NCBI RefSeq assembly: GCF_037975245.1
Contig: NC_092575.1
Coordinates: 20,283,341 to 20,347,340 of the forward strand
From: Apostichopus japonicus
Lineage: Eukaryota; Echinodermata; Holothuroidea; Aspidochirotida; Stichopodidae
Length of the DNA: 64,000 nt
Direction: 5' to 3'
In this document: piece by piece, positions 50,704 to 63,981 of the stretch
Numbering within the stretch: the stretch's first letter is position 1
Layout: every line of letters begins with the position of its first letter
Position numbers and translations under genes: made by a program
Notes under the pieces: generated by a model
Database searches by the model: none
Seen by the model: only the letters and a program-made list of their open reading frames with translations
Told to the model about the DNA's origin: nothing

Positions 50704-52257
50704 AGGCCTATATTGCAAACGGCTTGACCTAAATGGAATCACGATTTCACACATTAGGATATAGCAGGGAGCTACAGTGTTTAGATATAGGTCAACGTTA
50801 CAACTGTTGTAGAAACTAATATATGCAAATTAAAGGCTGACATAAGGCAGAATCTTAGTGTTGATAATGTTAAAGTCCACGAAAATGAAAGGAAAATGAG
50901 AGTGCTAAAGTAAAGTTCCTATATATGGCTATTTCAGAAGTTCCAATTATTCTGCTTTAAAAATAAGAATAGTGCTCCTTTAAGGGTTAATTGATGATGG
51001 CGTCGGCTTTTCGATTTAGTGTTAATAATAATGTTAATATTAATGCATGTTTTATATATTTTAAAAACTCAATCAAAACATGTTGTATTAACCGTCACAT
51101 ACAACATTGCACCTGCACAACAGGATATATACATTCAACACAGTGTACGGTCGTTGAAACATTTTATAACATATTGTAAACAGGTCATTTGATGTTATAA
51201 ATTCTCTATGATGATTTCCGATTGGAGTTAAGTGTTGCATCTGAGCAACTGACTTAAACGTCTATATATTAGACCATTAAGTCCAGTCGTTTTAATTGAT
51301 GAACCTATACGCTGTTTAAAAGGCCATTTCTCAAACTTAACCTGGACTGCATGATAGGCGGTGATGTTTTTAATATTTTTATTATTATTATTGTCATCTT
51401 TAATGAGGGTATAGTCCTGCTCAGTGCAGAGCACTGCTTTCCAGAGGAGCCCTCAACATGGTTTTGAATGGTCTGTACAATATATATCGAAATTATTTCT
51501 ATGCTTCAGTAATCCTTTGAGTGTTCGTATTTAAATTTGAATAAAAAAAAGACATTAGCGCTTTCCATATACATGTTATGAGCATCCGCCGTTCCGCACT
51601 AATTTTTTTGTTTTTTTGAACAGCTTATTCTGAGGTGTTTTACTCACAAATGACGCCATGGCGCCTTATATCATGCAAAAAAATAATCCTCAAAATGCTT
51701 TAACATAATTATAGTAGGTATTAAAACGAATTAATGCTATAGCATATGATACGGTGAAGAATATATGCCTGCATTATTCAAACAAATATGCTAGGTATTA
51801 AAATCGAATTTATGTCTGTGTTAATAACATTTAATACTGCAGTCAAGAAGAAGAAAGCATGTATCCTGATTGGCCCAGGATTAATGTCAGCATTAAATCG
51901 AATTAATGACAACATTAAATCGAATTAATGCCGACATTCACTCCCGAATTAACACCTTTCCTCGTCTTCAGATCAGATGGATACCTGCGTGGCTTATTTG
52001 TGGCATTTGCAATATTTACGAGACATACAACCGGGCATGCAGTGGCTAATATATTTAGTCTATGCATAGTGGAAATGTAAGTTTTCTATATTGTATTAAC
52101 AACGACACTTACTTTTACATAGCATTTCCAAGTCCTGCCCTCCCCCACCAACCCCCCCCCCTTCCCCATGTATATACAAAGACCGATTCACCACCTTTCC
52201 AACACCCGCTGTACACCATTCGTCACACACCTGTAACACTTTTGCAATATATATGTC
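50704..52257. other. No gene recognised
   Basis: AT-rich. AAATCGAATTAATG words recur about three times at 51893-51930. A C run lies at about 52150-52162. No exon is supported. Confidence 0.4.
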
Positions 52258-52636
52258 CAGTGGCGTAGGAAGGTACTTTTGAGTGGGGGGGGGGGGCTGA
52301 AGACTGATGGCCGGCCTGGGGGAGGGGTCTAAGGGGAGGGGGTGTCCCCCTCCCCTTTGGAATTTTTTTGCATTTCCAGGTGGCCTCAGATGCAATTTGG
52401 TGCAATATAGCACACTTCAACACCCACTCCATTTTGTAAAGAATTTTGCATTTTCACCTGGCCTTAGATGCAATTTGGTGCTTCAAATGAGATTTTTTTC
52501 TCATTTGGAAATGAAAAAGGGGTTTTCTGACTTGCGGAGCGGGGGGCGGAACGATACTTCCGCCCCCATATTTTTCACTGGGGGGGGCTGGCGCCCCCCC
52601 CCCCCCCCCAGCCCCCCCCCGGTTCCTACGCCCTTG
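52258..52636. mobile_element. hAT-type MITE
   Basis: The left end CAGTGGCGTAGGAAGG and the reverse complement of the right end (CAAGGGCGTAGGAACC) match at 12 of 16 positions. The flanks TATATGTC (52250-52257) and TGTATGTC (52637-52644) agree at 7 of 8. G and C runs lie just inside both ends. A short internal duplication centred on TCAGATGCAATTTGGTGC and TTAGATGCAATTTGGTGC lies at about 52386-52482. It encodes no transposase. Confidence 0.78.
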
Positions 52637-54028
<1,392 letters not shown>

Positions 54029-54031
<3 letters not shown>

Positions 54032-54099
54032 GAAAATCGTAATGAGTTGGAAAATCAAGAACAGTGAAAAAACTGTCAGCCTCCACCGGGATTCGAACA
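54029..54099 (-). mobile_element. 5'-truncated (TA)n-tailed SINE fragment
   Basis: On the minus strand it reads GTTCGAATCCCGGTGGAGGC, then body sequence ACTGTTCTTGATTTTCCAAC, then (TA)n. It thus matches the 3' half of the SINE at 17862-18003, including the B box. The 5' half with the A box is missing. It is absent at the matching place in duplication copy B. Confidence 0.75.
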
Positions 54100-54611
54100 T
54101 ATATAAATATAGAATATATATATTCCAAAATGAAATAATTAATAGGGTAGTATATAGTCTTATTAATACATGGAATGTTCCTTTAAACTCATAGAAGGCA
54201 ACTGCTTTCTGTTCAGGCAAATAACTTTTTCATTGTTAACAATGAGTATACATTGCTTATCTAAAACTCCATTACTTCAATGAAATTTTGTTTATATACA
54301 TTCGATATTTAGAAACCATATGCAATTAGTTTAAGTATAACAATGGACGTCTGATATAAACAGCAAAAAAAGCACACATTTCAAATCCAGGTTGTAATTA
54401 ATTAAAGAAATCAAATAAAGACTATATCTGTTTTGATATATTGTTGTCTAATGAAATGGGTCATTCGAACTGACGTTATAATCAACTGCTTAATATTCAG
54501 GAACTAGAAACTTGGCTTCTTTTCTTATACACAACATAATAAGGGTAATAAACATACCTTTTTATGAACCTCGGTGGCAAAGACTCCGTCTGTTTGCAAT
54601 ATCGTCTAAAG

Positions 54612-55121
54612 CAGGGGGTTCCCTAACTGGGGTGCATGAACCCCCAGGGGTGCGTGAGTCCATCCCATGGGGTTCGTGAGACGTTTCTGAAAGTCAAAAC
54701 CAGAGTACTTTTGGTTGAACTAAAATCTGATATATTATATTATTTAGTAATGTACAAAAGTTGGTCGTCATGAAAACAAAGCTGCGGACACGCCTTGACG
54801 TCGACCCTGACATGAGGGTGGCCCTCTCCAAGACAGCTCCGAGGATCAAACGGCCCCGTGGAGGAAAAACAGGAGCATCCGTCTCACCGTGTGTGATGGG
54901 TGATCGATGCGTGGTACAATTCGTAATCTTGAAGTTTCCAAATAAATATTTGTTCATCTCTTGTTTTGTTTTTTCATTACAATATTACACTATGAACTTG
55001 ATCTTTTACGAAGCACTGTTATGCGTATTATAGTATAATAATGACTCAGATCGTGTCTCGAAAAGTTGGGGATTCGTGGACAACTTTGACATCGCGAGGG
55101 GATAAAGTTAGGGGAACCCTG
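54612..55121 (+). mobile_element. hAT-type MITE, copy 2
   Basis: The 510-bp element has ends CAGGGGGTTCCCTAACT and, reverse-complemented, CAGGGTTCCCCTAACT. It has perfect flanking duplications GTCTAAAG (54604-54611 and 55122-55129). It is the same family as 26674-27208 and a near-identical copy of 57753-58257, with which it shares flanks because both lie in the segmental duplication. A 90-codon frame within it is not conserved between copies. Confidence 0.92.
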
Positions 55122-55651
55122 GTCTAAAGCGTTGAATAAAGCGCTAAAACGTTTGTTTTTGGCTAGGATCATGTGTGAACAGTACTGATATAGGCCTATA
55201 TATACACAGAAGATCGCTCACAGACTTCATGTTTAGCATGGGTTCATATCTATACCCTTTCCAATGGGCTTGTCATACTTACTTGACGTAACATTGTCAT
55301 GATAGCATAGTACGGTAACAGTCTCGATGTAAGGGGACTGGGGTTGAGTGTGGATTAACTTTGTTTGGTTTTCGTACCTATAGGCTCTGTAGAGGGTTGA
55401 CTTTTCTTTTTATACAAAGGTAGATCGTTTTCCTTGGTGACGTAAGCTCACGACGTGGTGTGACACCTACAAATACAACAAACTCATTTCACATTCGTTT
55501 TCAATAAGCATGGAAGTTTGTATGAATTTGCTTAGCTATAAAACGGTTTAGGTTTTGAATTGTCCGTTGGTCCATGGTCACATATCAGGTTTTTAAAGAA
55601 ATCAGTATAAAAAACATTTACTCATGTGATTCAAATAGCCATCTACTGCTC

Positions 55652-57076
55652 CAATATACTATCCAGTTTTAGCAGTTAACATCATACAGTATACTCGCGA
55701 TAAGCTTAGAGGGACGACGTTATTATTATTTTTTCACTTCGCTTCTTGCATCTAACGAAACCTCCTGTTATCAGGTTCAACGATTGATATGAAAGATTAT
55801 TTGTTTCGAGTAAATGTAAAACCAAATCAATATACTTTTAAACCACTTTGGCCATTTCACCGTAGGTGAAAACTGGAAAGTGAGAGTGGCATTACGCTTT
55901 GTTCATTGTGAGTTCTACGTACATTAGGCTAGTCTGGCTAGAGAACTGTTGAGCTAACTGTTTAGTTTGAAAATACGCCCAATTTTCTACAAATGCCATA
56001 AAATTATGCAATCAAGGGCCCAAATACTCCTAAAATTCCCTAGAAAGGTTTGGCGACAGTCCTCGGTAGTTCTACTGCATTACCATTTGTGATTACCAAT
56101 CACTGATTAGGCAAATATTCTTACGCATATTTTTGCGAAAAATCCGAAGCAACTTTTTTTCCCTGACCTAATGTACTATACGTGCTAAAATATCACCTTT
56201 GCAGTAATTAAACTCACCGACTAAAGCATGTCTGATTTCCAGGGACTTTAGTGTGTGGTTTTCCCACGTGTAGTTATGTCAATGGAGAAGCGCCATTGAC
56301 TTACTGTGTATGATCGTTTAAACAACGTTCCATCGGAAGGTTTCCCTCGCATATGGCAAAACTTGAAGCAAACGTTCGGGATCGTGTTATCTTTTTCAAT
56401 AAAATATTAAAATAAAACTGCCTATCCACTAAAGGTTATAGGCATCGGCCCGATTGTCATAGAAACTAATCGGTACTCGGTTAAGCTGATTATCATGTCG
56501 GTCGTACTCTAATCAAGAAATCTTTACCATAATTTGGGTTTTTGTCACACCGTAACATTGGAAAATAGTGTTGTTATAAACTAATGAAATGTGTATACTG
56601 AATTGAAAGTTCTACATTAGCTGGTTATATTTTGAGCAAATTTATTGCTTAAAATTGCCGATAATGCAGTCAACTTTTTTATATAAGATTCTTTCCTATA
56701 ACATGCAATGAATGAATGGCACACACACTTAAACCGTATACCGATCGGAGAGTTGTATAAATGCATACATTATGTGAACATATGTACTGTACTCTTTAAC
56801 TGTTAATAGAGGGACATATGCAAGTGTCTCTCTATCGTACTAAAAATTGTTTGAAGTACGTAAAGAAGACACAGTTACTATCGCTTTTCTGATATATCTG
56901 TCAATGAATTGCATAAAAGATGCGATCCAAGTTCCATGTACTGCTATCAATCCCTCCAGTCTGCGGTGAATTTATCCTTAACGACGCATTTGCATTAAGA
57001 CTTATATGTGGCTTTATATGGAAAGTCCATCCAAGGTGGTTTTTTTGACGGTGTCCTGGTACTGTACACTTTAGGG

Positions 57077-57078
<2 letters not shown>
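55652..57078. other. Unique spacer between the two duplication copies
   Basis: About 1.4 kb with no match elsewhere in the window that I could see. It is AT-rich with no exon supported. Confidence 0.4.
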
Positions 57079-57137
<59 letters not shown>

Positions 57138-57186
57138 CGTGTGTGTATGTGTGTGTGTGTTTGTGTGTATAAATATATATATATAT

Positions 57187-57278
<92 letters not shown>

Positions 57279-58798
57279 TATATATAGTATATAGTCTTAT
57301 TAATACATGGAATGCTCCTTTAAACTCATAGAAAGGCAAGTACTTTCTTTCAGCTGATTACTTTTGTATTGTTAACAATGAGTTTACATTGCTTATCTAA
57401 AACTCCATTTCTTCAATGAAATTTGGTTTATATAGATTTGATACTTAGTAACCATATGTAATTAGTTTAAGTATAACAATGGACGTCTGATATAAACAAC
57501 CAAAAAAGCATACATTTCAAATCCAGGTTGCAATTAATTAAAGAAATCAAAACAGACTATATCTGTTTTGATTTAAATTTATTGTTGTCTAATGAAATGG
57601 GTCATTCGAACTGACGTTATAATCAACTGCTTAATATTCATGAACTAGAAACTTGGCTTCTTCTCTTACACACAACAGAATAAGGGTTAATAAACATACC
57701 TTTTATGAACCTCGGTGGCAAAGACTCCGTCTGTTTGCAATATTGTCTAAAGCAGGGGTTCCCTTACTGGGGTGCATGAACCCCCAGGGGGTGCGTGAGT
57801 CCATCCCATGAGGTTCGTGAGACGTTTCTGAAAGTCAAAACCAGAGTACTTTTGGTTGAACTAAAATCTGATATATTATATTATTTAGTAATGTACAAAA
57901 GTTGGTCGTCATGAAAACAAAGCTGCGGGCACGCCTTGACGTCGGCCCGACATGAGGGTGGCCCTCTCCAAGACAGCTTCGAGGATCAAACGCCTCGTGG
58001 AGGAAAAACAGGAGCATCCGTCTCATCGTGTGTGATGGGTGATCGATGCGTGGTACAATTCGTAATCTTGAAGTTTCCAAATAAATATTTGTTCATCTCT
58101 TGTTTTTTTTCATTACAATATTACACTATGAACTTGATCTTTTACGAAGCACTATTATGCGTATTATAGTATAATAATGACTCAGATCGTGTCTCGAAAA
58201 GTTGGGGATTCGTGGACAACTTTGACATCGTGATGGGATAAAGTTAGGGAAACCCTGGTCTAAAGCGTTGAATAAAGCGTTAAAACGTTTGTTTTTGGCT
58301 AGGATCATGTGTGAACAGTACTGATATAGGCCTATATATACACAGAAGATCGCTCACAGACTTCATGTTTAGCATGGGTTCATATCTATACCCTTTCCAA
58401 TGGACTTGTCATACGTACTTGACGTAACATTGTCATGATAGCATAGTACGGTAACAGTCTCGATGTAAGGGGACTGGGCTGAGTGTGGATTAACTTTGTT
58501 TGGTTTTCGTACCTATAGGCTCTGTAGAGGGTTGACTTTTCTTTGTATAAAAAAGTAGATCGTTTTCCTTGGTAACGTAAGCGCATGACGTGGTGTGACA
58601 CCTACAAACACAACAAATTCCTTTCACATTCGTTTCCAATAAGCATGGAAGTTTATATAAATTTGCTTAGCTATAAAACGGTTTAGGTTTTGAACTGTCC
58701 GTTGGTCCATGGTCACATATCAGGTTTTTACAGAAATCGGTAAATCAGTATAAAAAACATTTACTCGTATGATTCAAATATCCATCTACTGCTCCTGG
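57079..58798 (+). repeat. Segmental duplication, copy B
   Basis: Matches copy A (53757-55651) collinearly and lacks the SINE-bearing 120 bases. It ends at CATCTACTGCTCC, where the 37-bp tandem array takes over. Copy A continues into unique DNA from the same word. Confidence 0.9.
57753..58257 (+). mobile_element. hAT-type MITE, copy 3
   Basis: The 505-bp element has ends CAGGGGTTCCCTTACT and, reverse-complemented, CAGGGTTTCCCTAACT. The flanks are GTCTAAAG on both sides (57745-57752 and 58258-58265). It differs from the 54612 copy by scattered substitutions and small deletions, which gives a relative age for the duplication. Confidence 0.92.
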
Positions 58799-59675
58799 TT
58801 GTGTTCAGAGCCGTATCTATATCTACTGCTCCTGGTTGTGTTCAGAGCCGTATCTATATCTACTGCTCCTGGTAGTGTTCAGAGCCGTATCTATATCTAC
58901 TGCTCCTGGTAGTGTTCAGAGCCGTATCTATATCTACTGCTCCTGGTTGTGTTCAGAGCCGTATCTATATCTACTGCTCCTGGTTGTGTTCAGAGCCGTA
59001 TCTCCATCTACTGCTCCTGGTTGTGTTCAGAGCCGTATCTATATCTACTGCTCCTGGTACTGTTCAGAGCCGTATCTATATCTACTGCTCCTGGTTGTGT
59101 TCAGAGCCGTATCTATATCTACTGCTCCTGGTTGTGTTCAGAGCCGTATCTATATCTACTGCTCCTGGTTGTGTTCAGAGCCGTATCTATATCTACTGCT
59201 CCTGGTTGTGTTCAGAGCCGTATCTATATCTACTGCTCCTGGTTGTGTTCAGAGCCGTATCTATATCTACTGCTCCTGGTTGTGTTCAGAGCCGTATCTC
59301 TATCTACTGCTCCTGGTTGTGTTCAGAGCCGTATCTATATCTACTGCTCCTGGTTGTGTTCAGAGCGGTATCTCTATCTACTGCTCCTGGTTGTGTTCAG
59401 AGCGGTATCTCTATCTACTGCTCCTGGTTGTGTTCAGAGCCGTACCTCTATCTACTGCTCCTGGTTGTGCTCAAAGCCGTATCTATATCTACAACTCCTG
59501 GTTGTGTTCAGAGCCGTATCTCCATCTACTGCTCCTGGTTGTGCTCAAAGCCGTATCTATATCTACTGCTCCTGGTTGTGTTCAGAGCCGTATCTATATC
59601 TACTGCTCCTGGTTGTGTTCAGAGCCGTATCTATATCTACTGCTCCTGGTTGTGCTCAGAGCCGTATCTCTATAT
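58785..59675 (+). repeat. 37-bp minisatellite, block 1
   Basis: About 24 copies of a 37-base unit, TCTACTGCTCCTGGTTGTGT followed by TCAGAGCCGTATCTATA. Variants include GGTAGTG for GGTTGTG, TCTCTATC for TCTATATC and GCTCAAAG for GTTCAGAG. The common unit has no stop in any plus frame, and 37 mod 3 is 1. All three plus frames therefore read the same 37-residue periodic peptide (STAPGCVQSRIYIYCSWLCS..), the longest spanning 325 codons. Confidence 0.97.
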
Positions 59676-59705
59676 ATAGTCAGTATTGCGAAGTTCGGCA
59701 TACTG

Positions 59706-60150
59706 CGAAGTTCGGACACCCTAAGAAATACACGATTTCACCATGAAAACCTACAGGAAGAGCTAAATTTCACCAAAAAGTACGAAGCTACAGTTATTTT
59801 CTCTCCAAAATGACCTGTGTGCAAGAAATTACTTACATATTTGTCAATAAAATGACGAAGATCTATGAAGTCTGTTATAATTACTGAAAGAGCAACTGCG
59901 CCACCAATTTTATCAGCAGCGCCACACTGTGGGTTGCGTGTCCGAACTTCGCAATACTCTAGCACAGAAATACAAGTTCCACAATCACGAAGAATCTTCT
60001 TGTAAAACAACGTGAAACAGTTTGCAGGAAAGAAAGTTTGGCCGTGTATCGTACTATAACACAATTCTCCCACCATATGATGTATATTTTCCGGTGCTTT
60101 AGACCAGATTTAGTTTGGGGGTGTTTTAAGTCTTAAGTGTCCGAACTTCG
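59706..60150. mobile_element. Putative inverted-repeat element separating array blocks 1 and 2
   Basis: CGAAGTTCGGACAC at 59706-59719 is the exact reverse complement of 60137-60150, with TAAG continuing inside both ends. The motif recurs inverted inside the interval (59938-59951) and once more, as GCGAAGTTCGG, just outside the left end (59688-59698). A minus-strand 112-codon frame (59738-60076) covers most of it but has no recognisable domain. It interrupts an otherwise continuous 37-bp array, which suggests insertion. I found no clear target duplication. Confidence 0.5.
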
Positions 60151-60159
60151 AAGTCACCA

Positions 60160-60460
60160 TGCTACTGCTCCTGGTTGTGTTCAGAGCCGTATCTGTATTT
60201 ACTGCTCCTGGTTGTGTTCAGAGCCGTATCTATATCTACTGCTCCTGGTAGTGTTCAGAGCCGTGTCTCTATATCTACTGCTCCTGGTTGTGTTCAGAGC
60301 CGTATCTATATATACTGCTCCCTGGTTGTGTTCAGAGCTGTATCTCTATCTACTGCTCCTGGTTGTGTTCAGAGCCGTATCTCTATCTACTGCTCCTGGT
60401 TGTGTTCAGAGACGTATCTCTATCTACTGCTCCTGGTTGTGTTCAGAGCCGTATCTATAT
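60160..60460 (+). repeat. 37-bp minisatellite, block 2
   Basis: About eight units of the same 37-base repeat as block 1, including one unit with an extra C (GCTCCCTGG). Confidence 0.97.
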
Positions 60461-60593
60461 ATTCACCTGTATTCACCTGTATCCCACACCTCATCACTAG
60501 AGAGATGTAGTGTGGGATGAAGAAGGGAGAGAGAGCACAGCTCTTGTAACTCCCCTACAATGCAGATGTCTGTCCAAAATTCCCTTGAACTGA
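60461..60593. other. Unique spacer with hairpin between array blocks 2 and 3
   Basis: Contains the inverted pair ATCCCACAC (60481-60489) and GTGTGGGAT (60510-60518), then a GA-rich stretch. It lacks the 37-bp unit. Confidence 0.7.
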
Positions 60594-61531
60594 ATATCTA
60601 CTGCTCCTGGTTGTGTTCAGAGCTGTATATCTCTATTTACTGCTCCTGGTTGTGTTCAGAGCCGTATCTATATCTACTGCTCCTGGTTGAGTTCAGAGCC
60701 GTATCTATATCTACTGCTCCTGGTTATGTTCAGAGACGTATCTCCATCTACTGCTCCTGGTTGTGTTCAGAGCCGTATCTATATCTACTGCTCCTGGTTG
60801 TGTTCAGAGCCGTATCTATATCTACTGCTCCCGGTTGTGTTCAGAGCCGTATCTCTATCTACTGCTCCTGGTTGTGTTCAGAGCCGTATCTCTATCTACT
60901 GCTCCTGGTTGTGTTATTCAGAGCCGTATCTATATCTACTGCTCCTGGTTGTGTTCAGAGCTGTATATCTCTATCTACTGCTCCTGGTTGTGTTCAGAGC
61001 CGTATCTCTATCTACTGCTCCTGGTTGTGTTCAGAGACGTATCTTTATCTACTGCTCCTGGTTGTGTTATTCAGAGCCGTATCTATATCTACTGCTCCTG
61101 GTTGTGTTCAGAGCCGTATCTATATCTACTGCTCCTGGTTGTGTTCAGAGCCGTATCTATATCCACTGCTCCTGGTTGTGTTCAGAGCCGTATCTATATC
61201 TACTGCTCCTGGTTGTGTTATTCAGAGCCGTATCTATATCTACTGCTCCTGGTTGTGTTATTCAGAGCCGTATCTATATCTACTGCTCCTGGCTGAGTTC
61301 AGAGCCGTATCTATATCTACTGCTCCTGGTTGTGTTCAGAGCCGTATCTATATCTACTGCTCCTGGCTGAGTTCAGAGCCGTATCTATATCTACTGCTCC
61401 TGGTTGTGTTCAGAGCCGTATCTATATCTACTGCTCCTGGTTGTGTTCAGAGTCGTATCTATATCTACTGCTCCTGGTAGTGTTCAGAGCCGTATCTATA
61501 TCTACTACTCCTGGTAGTGTTCAGAGCCGTA
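60594..61531 (+). repeat. 37-bp minisatellite, block 3
   Basis: About 25 units. This block has private variants: a 3-base insertion (GTGTTATTCAGAG) in several units and a 2-base longer form (CTGTATATCTCTAT) in two. These mark local unit homogenisation. The last unit grades into unique sequence at 61531. Confidence 0.97.
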
Positions 61532-61628
61532 TATGGACACGGCTCTTGTTGTGTTAATTTTCTCCAGCGCCCTCATTTATACACTCCTGAACGCGACGTG
61601 ACTTTAAAAGTGTCTTCCCGGATTCCAG

Positions 61629-61720
61629 TCAGTATGATGATGGTATATAGTGATCTGCAGGAATGGCATGGTGTTCATAATAGCAGGAAGGAAGGGACCA
61701 CCTATTACAATACCAATGTT
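61629..61720 (+). CDS. Possible internal exon, unknown protein
   Basis: The frame SMMMVYSDLQEWHGVHNS.. to ..YYNTNV follows an acceptor CCCGGATTCCAG and ends at a strong donor, GTT|GTGAGT. It has 30 codons after two phase bases. The composition is protein-like, with no known signature. It continues open past the donor to a stop at 61780. Confidence 0.22.
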
Positions 61721-62197
61721 GTGAGTATCTCTTTCCGTCACAAGTACATTGTACAGTTCCTCTACCGATACGGACACTAAAAAGAGGGAAACACAACTAA
61801 TCAATTAGATCAGCCTGAGCTTGCCAGGAAAACTTCACTTTTACTTTGAAAGGGCAATTTGGTTGTCTGTTCTTCAAATCTGTCAGTATATTATGGCGTA
61901 TACTTTCCAAGTGGATTCTTTGTTATATCTATGTCAAGTTATTTGTGTTTTCCAAGTGTGAACTGTTAGGAAGGGTATAAGACTGACCTCTGCTGAAAGC
62001 AAAATTTGGTAAGTGCAATATTGTATTTAGTAGTTTTTCCCTTTCAATAAATATAATGTATTGGTTTTGTAATTATTATATTATCGAACCTCTCTCTTAA
62101 GTCAAGCTGCATGTTCTGTTTATGCCGGCTGTCATTATAACCTTGAGATTCCCAGAGCTGGACTATATATAAGGAGAGATAATAGGTATGGAACTAC
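61721..62197. other. No gene recognised
   Basis: Contains an AATAAATATAA word near 62046 but nothing coding. Confidence 0.4.
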
Positions 62198-62403
62198 CTT
62201 AACAAATAATCCGTAACCTGGTTCGATGATATTATGGCATGAAAACCCTTTTTTCTTTTTTCTTTTTGCGAATGTAGATCACTGAAAATCTTCTTCACTT
62301 TCAGTTTCAAGAAAAGATTTGGATAAACTGTGGCATTTGTAGATATTTGTGATTCATGTGTGCTTGTTATGGTGGGCTTAGATTTCAGCATATTCACCTC
62401 AAA
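62198..62403 (-). CDS. Possible internal exon, unknown protein
   Basis: A very good acceptor (CTTTTTTTTACAG) opens FEVNMLKSKPTITSTHES.. to ..SSNQVTDYLL, 68 codons plus 2 bases, closing at TTAAG|GTAGTT. Only this frame is open through the whole interval. It has a sequon (NAT) and a lysine-rich middle (LKLKVKKIF, KEKRKKG). I do not recognise a domain. It does not join in phase with the signal-peptide candidate at 63092-63146. Confidence 0.3.
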
Positions 62404-62516
62404 CTGTAAAAAAAAGTTTCAGTTTCTTTAGTTGACATACGGTCACTAGACCGAATGGAAGTTTCAGTTTTGTTTCCGTTTAGATATGTTTAATAACCGA
62501 ACAAAGAGCTATGCAC

Positions 62517-62849
62517 CTATACGTTAGTGTACAGCGTATCATTCGTACTGTAACCACCTATATAGTGTACAACGTATCATTCGTACACTGTCAACACCTA
62601 TATAGTGTACAACGTATCATTCATACATTGTAAATTCACTGCAAACACCTATATAGGACAACGTATCATTCATACATTGTAAATTCACTGTAAATACCTA
62701 TATATTGTACAACGTATCATTCGTACACTGTAAATTCACTGTAAACATCTATATAGTGTACTACGTATCATTCGTACACTGTAAATTCACTGTAAACATC
62801 TATAAAGTGTACAAAGTATCATTCGTATACACTGTAAACACCTACTACA
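62517..62849. repeat. Minisatellite with 45- and 60-bp unit forms
   Basis: About seven copies of GTACAACGTATCATTCGTAC, followed by ACTGTAAACACCTATATAGT. Some copies carry an extra AAATTCACTGTA segment, so short and long units alternate. Confidence 0.88.
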
Positions 62850-63947
62850 GATACCATGATCACAGGATCCTTGCTCTAGAATATCTGCCTTGTTTTATTT
62901 TAATGATAGTTTTCAGTCAATTGTCACTTAGGGTTTATTTTTAAGAAGACAAAAAAAGTCTTTCTTGTCTTCTTTACATACATCACTATTAATCACTATT
63001 TTAGTCGCTGTTATTCTCGGCTGTGCCGTGTAGTTTGCATACTCCCCACTTGCCCAGAGCCTTGATTTCATTTTGCATATCAGCCATTTACCTGTACACT
63101 CTGAACAAAGAACGCTAAACGCTGTCACAAGGAAGTAATACCACATCCCGCTTGTGCGATATATACAACTAGAAAGCTGCTTAAGTGACTCACTGATTAA
63201 ACGAGATCTTGTTCAATATAACTTCTCGTCGTAGGGCTATGACCAGATGCCACGTGAACATAAATGACTTCGAGCCTCCCACGTACTATAGTTACTCGTT
63301 TGAAATGCATTGTTTGTGAATATAACCCCTTGGCTCAAATCAAAATACAGATAAACGCAAAAGTTGCCAAGCAGAATTCGAATGATTTTATGCGTGTATA
63401 TATATTGTTTCAAAAACCAACAATACATTGTGTGGTCACATAATATTCTGTGCGGAGGGACATTTGTACACACATACAAAGTTTTTTCTCTTTCTTTTTT
63501 CAAAAAATCCATTTAATTGTCACCTTTTACTTGTGAATGTTCAGTTATCTACGTCAAATGTTTTTACATGCATGCAAGATGCGCTGTCCAGTTAAATATC
63601 TCTGATAGATTGCCATATAGTTTACTTAAACGTAGGCTTTACATTGAGCGATATAATACAGACCCTATATGTACAGATACACGTCTGACATAGAATAACT
63701 TTAATTTCAAACCGACAAATTATCAATTAACTTATTAAGTTCCCTACCAGAGATTCCTGCGAGCAACTTATACTAATTATTGTTCACACGTGATTTGGGA
63801 TTGTCCCATCCTGTAGATGGTTTATACGAAACTTATAAAGTTATAATATGTTAAAGGACTTTCGAGGTTCAAAGACCAACATATTATAAAGAGAAGACTA
63901 TATACACACATGCGTTGAAAATTACATCGAAAAACCCCAAATTTACA

Positions 63948-63981
<34 letters not shown>

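Noticed and set aside
54761-55033. 90-codon frame with KTKLRTRLDVDPD as a gene
   Set aside because: It lies inside a MITE, and the frame is broken by small indels in the duplicate copy at 57936-58169.
58836-59813. 325-codon open frame (longest in the window) as a gene
   Set aside because: It is the translation of the 37-bp array. The other two forward frames give the same peptide, shifted, and the end runs into unrelated sequence.
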